8,969 nucleotides of DNA from Pseudomonadota bacterium (GCA_023389425.1 JAEWEK010000169.1:1-8969); one strand, 5' to 3'. Positions 1 to 6,531 are shown, counted from the first letter of the stretch. Notes: generated from the letters alone by a model not told the origin. A program made the numbers and translations.

Positions 1-325
1 GATGCAGCAGGATGGTCAGTAGCGCCACCGCGTCCTTGTTCGCCCGCACCGAATGCGGCTCGCCACCGGCCAGGTAGACCATCTCGCTCGGCTGCAAAAT
101 GGTGGTGCGCCCGTGCGCATCGAAGGCGATCTCGCCCTCCAGGCACAGCAGGCTCATCTCCCCTTCCACCCGGTGCTCGGGCAGCGGCTTGTCCCTGGGG
201 ATCACCAGGCGGATCAATTCCATGTGCTCCGTCTTGATCAACGCCACCGAGGTGAAATTGGCGATGTCGTCGGCATCGCGCCTGAGCCTGATCCGTTCCC
301 CCGATGCCGCGTGCTGCAAAGCCAT
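1..325 (-). CDS. Cupin-domain protein, 3' end cut by window edge
   Basis: Reading down from the ATG at 325-323 the frame stays open for 108 codons to the window edge. The product is a small single-domain cupin. The hydrophobic beta-strand pattern is typical, with a first cupin motif around residues 48-65 (PLPEHRVEGE, ending LEGE) and a second around 81-93 (GGEPHSV). Possible metal ligands are His51, Glu56 and His91, but the usual HxH pair of motif 1 is reduced to one His, so metal binding is uncertain. A GGGAGAG Shine-Dalgarno sequence lies just upstream and overlaps the stop codon of the DUF2461 gene, leaving only 10 nt between the two genes. That spacing suggests co-transcription and translational coupling. 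Substrate and role cannot be told from sequence; small cupins include enzymes, sugar binders and orphan regulators. Confidence 0.8.
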   Translation of the reverse strand, partial: MALQHAASGERIRLRRDADDIANFTSVALIKTEHMELIRLVIPRDKPLPEHRVEGEMSLLCLEGEIAFDAHGRTTILQPSEMVYLAGGEPHSVRANKDAVALLTILLH

Positions 326-335
326 GTGTCTCTCC

Positions 336-1028
336 CTATTCCGCTTCAACCACGTTCGGCACCCCGCGCAGCCAGGTCACCAGCGCGAAGGCGTCCTTGA
401 ATCCCTGCGCCAGCTGCGGCACCAGTTTGTCCGGCGCGTTCAGCTGCAGCGGCACCTCGACCCACACGAAGTAACTCTTGAGCTTGAGGTACTCGATGAG
501 CGGATGGTCCGGATCGAAACCCTTCGGCGGCCGCTGCAATTTTCCTTCGTCCTCGCGCAGGCTGCCGTAGGTCGCGCGCAGATGCTTATTCTTCAACATC
601 TTGGAGAAACCCGGCGCATCGTTGACCACGTGCTCGCGGATCGCCTTCAGCCGCGCCGACGGCGGAATGTATTCGCCGGCGCCGAACAACAGCTTGCCGT
701 CGCGCTCGATGTGGAAGTAATAGGTCGGTCCCGCGCCGTGGCTGGGGCGGCGCTTGTTGTTGGGCGCGATGCCGGCCGAGAAGTAGGTCTTGTAGGGCGT
801 CTTGTCGGCCGCGAAACGGGTGTCGCGGTAGATACGGAACATCGCCTTTTTCGGATCGCAGCCCGCCACTTCCTTGTCGAACTTGCCCAGCTCGCGGATG
901 AGCTCGGTGACCACCTGCTCGAACTCCGCGCGCAGGATGTCGTAGCGCGGCTTGTTCCACAGGAACCAGGGCCGGTTGTTGTTCTCGTTGAGCTCTCTGA
1001 GGAACTGGGTGAGGTCGCGCAGGTGCAT
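336..1028 (-). CDS. DUF2461 family protein, 230 aa
   Basis: This is a 230-residue soluble protein matching the DUF2461 (TIGR02453-type) family. The N-terminal part has the family signature, an F-L-x2-L-N-x-N-N-N-R-x-W-F pattern at residues 9-22. The strongest block follows at 65-87, with RIYRDTRFAADKTPYKT inside it. A central YYFHIE stretch (103-108) and GAGEYIPP (116-123) also fit the family. No signal peptide or membrane segment is visible, so it is cytoplasmic. The biochemical function of the family is not established as far as I know. The start has a strong GGAAGGA ribosome binding site 5 nt upstream (1034-1040 on the minus strand). It sits 22 nt after the HtrA-like protease gene and 10 nt before the cupin gene, all in the same direction, so it is probably part of one operon. 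Confidence 0.87.
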   Translation of the reverse strand: MHLRDLTQFLRELNENNNRPWFLWNKPRYDILRAEFEQVVTELIRELGKFDKEVAGCDPKKAMFRIYRDTRFAADKTPYKTYFSAGIAPNNKRRPSHGAGPTYYFHIERDGKLLFGAGEYIPPSARLKAIREHVVNDAPGFSKMLKNKHLRATYGSLREDEGKLQRPPKGFDPDHPLIEYLKLKSYFVWVEVPLQLNAPDKLVPQLAQGFKDAFALVTWLRGVPNVVEAE

Positions 1029-1050
1029 GGATGTCCTTCCGTTGATGAGA

Positions 1051-2199
1051 TTATTCGTCGGCCGGGCGCGGGCGGCGCCCCACGCTCACGTCCACCGTCG
1101 CCTCGCGGTTCTTGCGCATCACCGTCATCCGCGACTTGCCGCCGGGTTTGAGCTGGGCGATCAGGTTGAGCATCTCGCTGGTGCTGCCGACCTTCCTGCC
1201 GTCGACGTCGAGCAGGATGTCGCCCGGGCGCATGCCGGCCTTTTCGGCCGGGCCGCCGCGCACCACGCCGGCGATGATCGCCCCGCTCTGGCGCGCCAGG
1301 CCGAAACTGTCCGCCAGCTCGGGCGTGATGTCCTGCGACTCGATGCCGATCCAGCCGCGCACCACCTGCCCGTGCTGGATGATCTGCTCCAAGACCATCC
1401 TGGCCGTGGACACCGGGATCGCGAAACCGATGCCGACCGAGCCGCCGGTCTGCGAGTAGATCGCCGAGTTAATGCCGAGCAGGTTGCCGCGGGTATCGAC
1501 CAAGGCCCCGCCGGAGTTGCCGAAATTGATGGCGGCGTCGGTCTGGATGAAGTTTTCGTACTGGTTGATGTGCAGGTTGTTGCGCCCCAGCGCAGAGATG
1601 ATGCCCATGGTCACCGTCTGCCCTACCCCGAACGGGTTGCCGATGGCCAGCACCACGTCGCCCACGCGGGCGTCCTCCAGCCGCCCCATCACCATCACCG
1701 GCAGCTGGTCGAGCCGGATGCGGATGACGGCCAGGTCGGTTTCGGGATCGGTGCCGACCACCTTGGCGGCGCTCTTGCGGCCGTCGGCCAGCACGACATC
1801 GATTTCGTCGGCCGCCTCGACCACGTGGTAATTGGTCAGGATATAGCCGTCGGCGCTGACGATCACGCCCGAGCCCAGGCTGTTCAGCTGCTCGCGCGGC
1901 AGCTTGTCGCCGAAAAAGCGCTTGAAGAAAGGATCCTTGAGGACCGGATGGGTTTCGCGCAGCGCCTTGCTGGTGAGGATGTTGACCACCGCCGGCATCG
2001 CGCGCCCGGCGGCCTGGCGATAGCTGTCCAGCACCGGCGCGGGGCTGGCCTGCAACACGCCGGCCGAAGCCGGGCCGCTGCCCACCTTGATCTGGGTCAC
2101 TGGCCGTCCCAGCCATTCCGGCCGCAGCGCCGCCACCACGGCATAGATGCCTAGGACAACGGTGACGGTCTGCGCGAAAATCAGCCAGTAGCGTTTCAT
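1051..2199 (-). CDS. Membrane-anchored HtrA/DegS-like serine protease (S1C family)
   Basis: The 382-residue product is a trypsin-like HtrA protease. Residues 8-25 form a single hydrophobic segment with no clear signal-peptidase site, so the enzyme is probably anchored in the inner membrane facing the periplasm. The protease domain spans about 60-275 with the catalytic triad visible: His125 (LTNYHVVEA), Asp155 (DPETDLAVIRI) and Ser229 (INFGNSGGALVD). One PDZ domain follows at about 280-375 (GWIGIESQDITPELA, then GPAEKAGMRPGDILLDVDG). One anchor plus one PDZ matches DegS/AlgW architecture rather than the two-PDZ DegP/DegQ. DegS-type enzymes cut anti-sigma factor RseA in the sigma-E stress response; that role here is inferred. 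The residue before GNSGG is Phe, where Pro or His is common. The gene starts 26 nt after mscL, and the leader (CCCCCC before ATG) shows no Shine-Dalgarno, which may mean coupled translation. The start was chosen because it places the membrane anchor at the N-terminus. Confidence 0.92.
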   Translation of the reverse strand: MKRYWLIFAQTVTVVLGIYAVVAALRPEWLGRPVTQIKVGSGPASAGVLQASPAPVLDSYRQAAGRAMPAVVNILTSKALRETHPVLKDPFFKRFFGDKLPREQLNSLGSGVIVSADGYILTNYHVVEAADEIDVVLADGRKSAAKVVGTDPETDLAVIRIRLDQLPVMVMGRLEDARVGDVVLAIGNPFGVGQTVTMGIISALGRNNLHINQYENFIQTDAAINFGNSGGALVDTRGNLLGINSAIYSQTGGSVGIGFAIPVSTARMVLEQIIQHGQVVRGWIGIESQDITPELADSFGLARQSGAIIAGVVRGGPAEKAGMRPGDILLDVDGRKVGSTSEMLNLIAQLKPGGKSRMTVMRKNREATVDVSVGRRPRPADE

Positions 2200-2225
2200 G
2201 GGGGGACGGCCGCGTGGGCCGGAGC

Positions 2226-2642
2226 TTATTTCTTCAAGGAGTCGCGGATATCGCGCAGCAGCATGATTTCCTCGCTCGGCGGCGTCGGCGCTGCCTGCTC
2301 CTTCGGCTCGGAACGCAGGCGGTTCACCACCCGCACCATCTGGAAGATGATGAAGGCGAGGATCACGAAATTCAACAGCACCGTCAGGAAGTTACCGTAA
2401 GCGAGCACGGCACCCGCCTTCTTCGCCTCGGCCAGCGGCAAGCCGTAGGCCTGGTGGTTGAGCGGGAGATAGTAGTTGGAGAAGTCGAGGCCACCCACCA
2501 GCAGGCCGATCGGCGGCATGATGATGTCCTGCACCAGCGAATCGACGATCTTGCTGAAGGCGGCGCCGATGATGACACCGACCGCCAGGTCGATCATATT
2601 GCCCTTGACGGCGAAAGTCTTGAACTCTTGTAGCATGCCCAT
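2226..2642 (-). CDS. mscL: Large-conductance mechanosensitive channel MscL
   Basis: The 138-residue product is MscL, the inner-membrane pore that opens under high membrane tension and releases solutes during hypo-osmotic shock. The N-terminal amphipathic helix and TM1 are clear: MLQEFKTFAVKGNMIDLAVG leads into the VIIGAAFSKIVDSLVQDIIMPP segment (about 15-45). A periplasmic loop at 50-77 is followed by TM2 at about 80-104 and a C-terminal helix (EEIMLLRDIRDSL, about 124-136) of the cytoplasmic bundle. Length matches the family. The frame is open further upstream to 2768, but that extension is not MscL-like. The ATG at 2642 has a strong GGAGGAG site 5 nt away, and the family normally starts here. 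A second in-frame ATG two codons later is possible. The gene leads a likely operon with the HtrA-like protease and diverges from petA. Confidence 0.96.
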   Translation of the reverse strand: MGMLQEFKTFAVKGNMIDLAVGVIIGAAFSKIVDSLVQDIIMPPIGLLVGGLDFSNYYLPLNHQAYGLPLAEAKKAGAVLAYGNFLTVLLNFVILAFIIFQMVRVVNRLRSEPKEQAAPTPPSEEIMLLRDIRDSLKK

Positions 2643-2647
2643 AAGGT

Positions 2648-2654
2648 CTCCTCC
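2648..2654 (-). promoter_or_regulatory. mscL ribosome binding site
   Basis: On the minus strand this reads GGAGGAG, ending 5 nt before the ATG at 2642-2640. It decides the start of mscL against the upstream in-frame ATG at 2768, which would add 42 residues with no MscL similarity. Confidence 0.85.
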
Positions 2655-2785
2655 AGTTGGCAAGGTTGTCAATTCTGCAGTACAAATAATACCGCAAGCC
2701 ATGCCCTGCGGATGGCTTCTTGCGATCCGGCCATCGGCTGAGAATGACGGTTTTTCGTTTCCCTGCACTGCGACATTCTTTTTTC

Positions 2786-2814
2786 TTTAGTTAAGTTGCC
2801 CATTCACATATAAT
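2786..2814 (+). promoter_or_regulatory. Putative petABC promoter
   Basis: A perfect TATAAT lies at 2809-2814. At 17-nt spacing the -35 position is TTTAGT (2786-2791), a poor match, with a T-rich run just upstream that could act as an UP-like element. Transcription would start near 2821, leaving a leader of about 55 nt before petA. It is placed sensibly for the operon; the weak -35 limits confidence. Confidence 0.5.
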
Positions 2815-2876
2815 TTTAGGTTGCTGGAAGCTCTTTATTGATTCTCAAGTTTCGTATTTAACGGAGTGGAGTTGGT

Positions 2877-3491
2877 ATGAGTAATAAGAAGCAGGTCGAT
2901 TCAGGCCGGCGGGGCCTGCTCGCGGCGACGTGTGCTGCGGGCGGTGTCGTTGGTGTCTCAACAGCGGGTGTCCTGGTAAGTACCTTCCAGCCGTCCGAAC
3001 GGGCCAAGGCCGCCGGTGCGCCGGTGGAAGTGGACATCTCGGATGTGAAACCAGGTGAGCTGAAAGTGGTCGAATGGCGTGGCAAACCCGTCTGGGTGAT
3101 GCGCCGTACGCCGGAGCAACTCGCCAGCCTGCCCAAGAACGACGACAAAGTCGCCGACCCCCACTCCGACAAGCCGTACCAGATGCCCATGCCTGAGTAC
3201 TGCAAGAACGAGACCCGTTCCCGTACCGAGCACAAGGAAGTGCTGGTCGCGGTCGGCATCTGCACCCACCTGGGCTGCTCGCCGTCGCAACGCTTCACCG
3301 AGGGTCCGCAGCCCAACCTGCCGGACGACTGGAACGGCGGTTTCCTGTGCCCCTGCCACGGCTCGACCTTCGACCTGGCCGGCCGCGTCTTCAAGAACAA
3401 GCCCGCCCCGCTGAACCTGGACATCCCTCCGTACATGTATCTGTCGGATAACAAGATCCTGATCGGCAAAGACGAGAAAGGCGAGGCATAA
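2877..3491 (+). CDS. petA: Rieske iron-sulfur subunit of cytochrome bc1 complex
   Basis: The 204-residue product is the ubiquinol-cytochrome c reductase iron-sulfur protein. It carries electrons from ubiquinol oxidised at the Qo site to cytochrome c1. The N-terminus has a twin-arginine motif (Arg11-Arg12 in SGRRGLLAA) and a hydrophobic segment at about 13-36, which acts as Tat signal and membrane anchor. The [2Fe-2S] domain shows both Rieske boxes: CTHLGC (129-134) and CPCHGS (158-163). Cys129, His131, Cys158 and His161 are the expected cluster ligands, and Cys134/Cys160 the expected disulfide. The ATG at 2877 has GGAGTGGAG upstream. The gene ends 1 nt before petB, so the two are translationally linked. 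All key residues are present and length is normal. Confidence 0.97.
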   Translation: MSNKKQVDSGRRGLLAATCAAGGVVGVSTAGVLVSTFQPSERAKAAGAPVEVDISDVKPGELKVVEWRGKPVWVMRRTPEQLASLPKNDDKVADPHSDKPYQMPMPEYCKNETRSRTEHKEVLVAVGICTHLGCSPSQRFTEGPQPNLPDDWNGGFLCPCHGSTFDLAGRVFKNKPAPLNLDIPPYMYLSDNKILIGKDEKGEA

Positions 3492-3492
3492 G

Positions 3493-4908
3493 ATGGGTAC
3501 CGCATTCAAGGAGACCAAGCTGCCCGCCGAGGCACCGGCAGCCGAGAAGGCGCTGGCCTGGGTCGACGACCGCTTCCCGCTGACCAAGCTGTGGAACGAC
3601 CAGTGGGGCAAGTACTACGCCCCCAAGAACTTCAACCTCTGGTACATCTTCGGCTCGCTGGCGATGCTGGTGCTGGTGCTGCAGATCGTCACCGGCATCT
3701 TCCTGACCATGCACTACAAGCCGGACGCGGGCCTCGCCTTCGGTTCGGTCGAATACATCATGCGCGAAGTCCCGTGGGGCTGGCTGGTGCGTTACATGCA
3801 CTCGACCGGCGCCTCGGCCTTCTTCATCATCGTCTACCTGCACATGACCCGCGGCCTGCTGTACGGCTCGTACCGCAAGCCGCGCGAGCTGATCTGGCTG
3901 TTCGGCTTCGCCGTGTTCCTGTGCCTGATGGCCGAAGCCTTCTTCGGCTACCTGCTGCCGTGGGGCCAGATGTCGTACTGGGGCGCCCAGGTGATCGTCA
4001 ACCTGTTCTCGGCCATCCCCTTCATCGGCCCTGACCTGTCGCTGTGGATCCGCGGCGACTACGTGGTGTCGGACGCGACCCTGAACCGCTTCTTCGCCTT
4101 CCACGTGATCGCGATCCCGCTGGTCCTGCTGGGCCTGGTGGCGGCGCACCTGATCGCGCTGCACGAAGTCGGCTCGAGCAATCCTGACGGCGTCGAGGTC
4201 AAGGAGACCATCGGCCCGGACGGCCATCCGCTGGACGCCATCCCCTCGCATCCGTACTACACCACCAAGGACCTGATGGGCGTGTCGGTATTCCTGCTGA
4301 TCTTCTCCTCGGTCGTGTTCTTCGCGCCCGAGATGGGCGGCTACTTCCTGGAATACAACAACTTCCTGCCGGCCGACTCGATGAAGACCCCGCCGCACAT
4401 CGCGCCGGTGTGGTACTTCACCCCGTTCTACTCGGTGCTGCGCGCCACCACCTCGGACTTCATGTGGGTGGTGATGATCGGCCTGGCGGCCTATGTGGTG
4501 CTGATCTGGCTGCGCTCGCGCCTGTCGTCCAGGACCAAGATGGCGATCGCGGTCGTCGCCGTGCTGGCCGAAATCGGCATGCTGCCGCAAGTGCTCGACG
4601 CCAAGTTCTGGGGCGTGGTGCTGTTCGGCTCGAGCGTGGTGATCCTGGCCGGCCTGCCGTGGCTGGACCATTCGCCGGTGAAGTCGATCCGCTACCGTCC
4701 GGACTGGCACAAGTATGTGTACGCCGTGTTCGGGATCGCCTTCCTGGCGCTGGGCTACCTCGGTACCCAGATGCCGACGCCGGCCTTCACGATGATCGCC
4801 CAGCTGTGCACCCTGCTGTACTTTAGCTTCTTCCTCCTGATGCCGTGGTGGAGCACGATGGGCACGTTCAAGCCCGTGCCCACTCGCGTGACCTTCACGC
4901 CCCACTGA
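3493..4908 (+). CDS. petB: Cytochrome b subunit of cytochrome bc1 complex
   Basis: The 471-residue product is a full-length, unsplit cytochrome b, the membrane core of complex III with the Qo and Qi quinone sites. Four haem-ligand histidines are visible in two pairs spaced 14 residues apart: His103 and His117 (RYMHSTGASAFFIIVYLHMTR region), and His204 and His218 (FHVIAIPL, AAHLIALHE). Expected pairings are 103-204 and 117-218. Several hydrophobic segments suggest eight transmembrane helices between about 50 and 452. The Qo motif, PEWY in mitochondria and alphaproteobacteria, reads PVWY here (305-308) within PPHIAPVWYFTPFYS. The start lies 1 nt after the petA stop, and the ribosome binding site (AAAGGCGAGG) is inside the end of petA. 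Codon use is strongly biased to C/G-ending codons, fitting high expression. Confidence 0.97.
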   Translation: MGTAFKETKLPAEAPAAEKALAWVDDRFPLTKLWNDQWGKYYAPKNFNLWYIFGSLAMLVLVLQIVTGIFLTMHYKPDAGLAFGSVEYIMREVPWGWLVRYMHSTGASAFFIIVYLHMTRGLLYGSYRKPRELIWLFGFAVFLCLMAEAFFGYLLPWGQMSYWGAQVIVNLFSAIPFIGPDLSLWIRGDYVVSDATLNRFFAFHVIAIPLVLLGLVAAHLIALHEVGSSNPDGVEVKETIGPDGHPLDAIPSHPYYTTKDLMGVSVFLLIFSSVVFFAPEMGGYFLEYNNFLPADSMKTPPHIAPVWYFTPFYSVLRATTSDFMWVVMIGLAAYVVLIWLRSRLSSRTKMAIAVVAVLAEIGMLPQVLDAKFWGVVLFGSSVVILAGLPWLDHSPVKSIRYRPDWHKYVYAVFGIAFLALGYLGTQMPTPAFTMIAQLCTLLYFSFFLLMPWWSTMGTFKPVPTRVTFTPH

Positions 4909-4925
4909 TCGCCGGAACCAAGCAA

Positions 4926-4930
4926 AAGGA
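4926..4930 (+). promoter_or_regulatory. petC ribosome binding site
   Basis: AAGGA ends 7 nt before the ATG at 4938. It supports this start over the in-frame upstream ATG at 4845, which lies inside petB and would bury the signal peptide behind 31 extra residues. Confidence 0.8.
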
Positions 4931-4937
4931 CAACAAG

Positions 4938-5699
4938 ATGAAATTGCACAAGAAACTGATTGCGATGCTGGCCTTGCTGCCGGCCCTCGCATTCGCCAAC
5001 GAAGGCGGCTATCCGCTGGACAAGGCGCCGGAACGGGAAAGCCTGGCCTCGCTGCAAAACGGCGCCAAGCTGTTCGTCAACTACTGCCTGAACTGCCACT
5101 CGGCCAGCGCGATGCGCTACAACCGCCTGCGCGATCTCGGCCTGTCCGAAGACCAGATCAAGAACAACCTCTTGTTCACGCAGGACAAGGTCGGCGGCAT
5201 GATGACGGTGGCGATGAAGACGGACGACGCCAAGTCCTGGTTCGGCGCGGTACCGCCGGACCTGTCGGTGATCACCCGCGCCAAATCCTCGGGTGCCGGC
5301 ACCGGCGCCGACTACCTGTACACTTACCTGCGCACTTTCTACAAGGACGATACCCGTCCGACCGGCTGGAACAATATGGTCCTGCCGAACGTGGCCATGC
5401 CGCACGTGCTGTGGCAGCTGCAGGGCGTGCAGGTCGCCAGGTTCGAGGACGTCGCGGACGAGCATGAGCACGGCAAGACCGAGCACAAGTTCACCGGCTT
5501 CCAGCAGGTGTCGCCGGGCCAGATGAGCCCGGCCGAGTACGACTCCGCCGTGGCCGACCTGGTCGCCTATATGAGCTGGATGGCCGAGCCGGCCCAGAAC
5601 ACGCGCAAGCAGCTGGGCGTGATCGTGGTGCTGTTCCTGACCTGTTTCGCGCTGCTGGCATGGCGCCTGAACGAGTCGTATTGGAAAGAAGTTAAGTAA
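4938..5699 (+). CDS. petC: Cytochrome c1 subunit of cytochrome bc1 complex
   Basis: The 253-residue product is cytochrome c1, which takes electrons from the Rieske protein and passes them to soluble or membrane cytochrome c. Residues 1-20 form a Sec signal peptide (MKLHKK, then a Leu/Ala core ending ALAFA before NEGG). One haem c site is present: CLNCH at 50-54, with Met154 in NVAMPHVLW as the likely sixth ligand. The PPDLS motif (106-110) is typical of c1. A C-terminal transmembrane anchor spans about 226-242, followed by the short cytoplasmic tail NESYWKEVK. The gene follows petB by 29 nt with its own ribosome binding site, completing the petABC operon. Length and features are normal for a three-subunit bacterial bc1 complex. 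Confidence 0.97.
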   Translation: MKLHKKLIAMLALLPALAFANEGGYPLDKAPERESLASLQNGAKLFVNYCLNCHSASAMRYNRLRDLGLSEDQIKNNLLFTQDKVGGMMTVAMKTDDAKSWFGAVPPDLSVITRAKSSGAGTGADYLYTYLRTFYKDDTRPTGWNNMVLPNVAMPHVLWQLQGVQVARFEDVADEHEHGKTEHKFTGFQQVSPGQMSPAEYDSAVADLVAYMSWMAEPAQNTRKQLGVIVVLFLTCFALLAWRLNESYWKEVK

Positions 5700-5719
5700 G
5701 CAAGGCTATCTTTTGCCAT

Positions 5720-5742
5720 GCCCGGTTAGATATAATCTGGGC
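5720..5742 (+). promoter_or_regulatory. Putative sspA promoter -10 inside a dyad
   Basis: A perfect TATAAT lies at 5731-5736. It sits in the 11-nt loop of a dyad, GCCCGG (5720-5725) against CTGGGC (5737-5742), with one G-T wobble. No good -35 exists at 17-nt spacing (5708-5713 is ATCTTT); TTGCCA at 5713-5718 is a better hexamer but only 12 nt away. Transcription would start near 5743 and give sspA a leader of about 65 nt, separating it from petABC. Confidence 0.45.
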
Positions 5743-5755
5743 AATGTGCATTCTT

Positions 5756-5790
5756 GGGGTGAAGCGCACACGCGTTTCACCCCTTTGTTT
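5756..5790 (+). terminator. Hairpin with T-rich tail between petC and sspA
   Basis: GGGGTGAA (5756-5763) pairs exactly with TTCACCCC (5776-5783). The stem extends through GCG (5764-5766) and CGC (5771-5773) around a CACA loop, with a 2-nt bulge at 5774-5775. TTTGTTTCTT follows. It looks like an intrinsic terminator for petABC, but it lies downstream of the putative sspA promoter, so it could also act as an attenuator or stabilising structure in the sspA leader. Confidence 0.6.
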
Positions 5791-5809
5791 CTTATAAGGA
5801 AAAACCATC

Positions 5810-6421
5810 ATGATGGTTCTCTACTCCGGCACCACGTGCCCGTTCTCGCAGCGCTGCCGCCTCGTCCTGTTCGAAAAGGGCATGGACTTCGAAGTGCGCG
5901 ACGTCGACCTGTTCAACAAGCCGGAAGACATCTCGACGATGAATCCCTACGGCCAGGTACCGATCCTGGTCGAGCGCGAGCTGATCTTGTACGAATCGAA
6001 CATCATCAACGAGTACATCGACGAGCGCTTCCCGCACCCGCAGCTGATGCCGGCCGACCCGCTGATGCGCGCCCGTGCCCGCCTGATGCTGTTCAACTTC
6101 GAGAAAGAGCTGTTCGTGCACGTGCACACCCTCGAAGGCGAGCGCAACAAGGTCAACGACAAGGCCCAGGACAAGGCCCGCGCGGAAATCCGCGACCGCC
6201 TGACCACCCTGGCGCCGCTGTTCCTGAAGAACAAATACATGCTGGGTGACGAGTTCTCGATGCTGGACGTGGCGATCGCCCCGCTGCTCTGGCGCCTGGA
6301 CCACTACGGCATCGAACTGTCGAAGACGGCCGCGCCGCTGATGAAGTACGCCGAGCGCATCTTCTCGCGCCCGGCCTACATCGAAGCGCTGACCCCGTCC
6401 GAGAAAGTGATGCGCCGCTGA
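5810..6421 (+). CDS. sspA: Stringent starvation protein A (GST-fold RNA polymerase-associated protein)
   Basis: The 203-residue product is SspA, which in E. coli binds RNA polymerase holoenzyme and supports gene expression in stationary phase, starvation and acid stress. It has a GST-like fold: an N-terminal thioredoxin-like half at about 1-78 (VLYSGTTCPFSQR, then NPYGQVPILVE and ESNIINEYIDERFPHP) and an all-helical C-terminal half at about 85-198 (LGDEFSMLDVAIAPLLWRL). The Pro-His-Pro surface motif linked to E. coli SspA function is present at residues 75-77. Cys10, in a CPFS context, recalls the catalytic Cys of omega-class GSTs. There are two tandem ATG codons; the first is 9 nt after AAGGA and is preferred, and the second (5813) would remove one residue. 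sspB follows 110 nt downstream, the usual pairing. Confidence 0.95.
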   Translation: MMVLYSGTTCPFSQRCRLVLFEKGMDFEVRDVDLFNKPEDISTMNPYGQVPILVERELILYESNIINEYIDERFPHPQLMPADPLMRARARLMLFNFEKELFVHVHTLEGERNKVNDKAQDKARAEIRDRLTTLAPLFLKNKYMLGDEFSMLDVAIAPLLWRLDHYGIELSKTAAPLMKYAERIFSRPAYIEALTPSEKVMRR

Positions 6422-6427
6422 TGGTGT

Positions 6428-6447
6428 GCGGTGCCGCCCGGCACCGC
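6428..6447 (+). repeat. Perfect 8-bp hairpin in the sspA-sspB gap
   Basis: GCGGTGCC (6428-6435) and GGCACCGC (6440-6447) are exact inverse complements around a GCCC loop, starting 7 nt after the sspA stop. No T-run follows (next bases are GCCTGGCACG), so it is not a standard intrinsic terminator. It may protect the sspA mRNA 3' end or weaken readthrough into sspB. Confidence 0.6.
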
Positions 6448-6531
6448 GCCTGGCACGCAGCGTACGTACCGCGCTCTAGGTGCGAATGGGCGTACACTGC
6501 GTGAACACCGCCCCCTTCCCTGCGAACACAC

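Larger units (their letters stand above)
2643..2876. other. Divergent mscL-petA intergenic region
   Basis: This is 234 nt with no credible gene, and AT-richer than its surroundings. It must hold the promoters for mscL (minus) and petA (plus). The petA side has a consensus -10 box at 2809-2814 (separate entry). On the mscL side the best -10 is TATTAT at 2691-2686 with no good -35, so it is weak. The stretch 2696-2735 carries alternating GCCAT/ATGGC blocks: AAGCCAT at 2696-2702, GATGGCTT at 2711-2718 and GGCCATC at 2729-2735. These can form two mutually exclusive hairpins. A pyrimidine-rich run (TTCTTTTTTCTTT) at 2777-2788 lies above the petA promoter. Confidence 0.7.

Noticed and set aside
99..1151. 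350-codon plus-strand frame over the cupin and DUF2461 genes
   Set aside because: The minus-strand frames give coherent families with ribosome binding sites; this frame does not.
952..2154. 400-codon plus-strand frame across the HtrA-like protease
   Set aside because: Shadow of the protease gene; product is rich in His, Ala, Asp and Arg with no family pattern.
2643..2768. Upstream extension of mscL to an ATG at 2768
   Set aside because: The extra 42 residues are unlike MscL, and the GGAGGAG site fixes the start at 2642.
2838..2850. FNR-like TTGATTCTCAA sequence upstream of petA
   Set aside because: The half-sites are only 3 nt apart and the full TTGAT-N4-ATCAA pattern is absent.
4845..4937. 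Upstream extension of petC into petB
   Set aside because: It would hide the signal peptide; AAGGA before 4938 marks the true start.
3391..4992. 533-codon open frame on the minus strand across petB
   Set aside because: It is antisense to a clear cytochrome b gene; its product is a low-complexity His/Gln/Arg/Asp-rich sequence typical of shadow frames in GC-rich DNA, with no recognisable domain.
5713..6249. 178-codon plus-strand frame overlapping sspA
   Set aside because: Out-of-frame shadow of sspA; Arg/Pro/Ala-rich product without domain signs.
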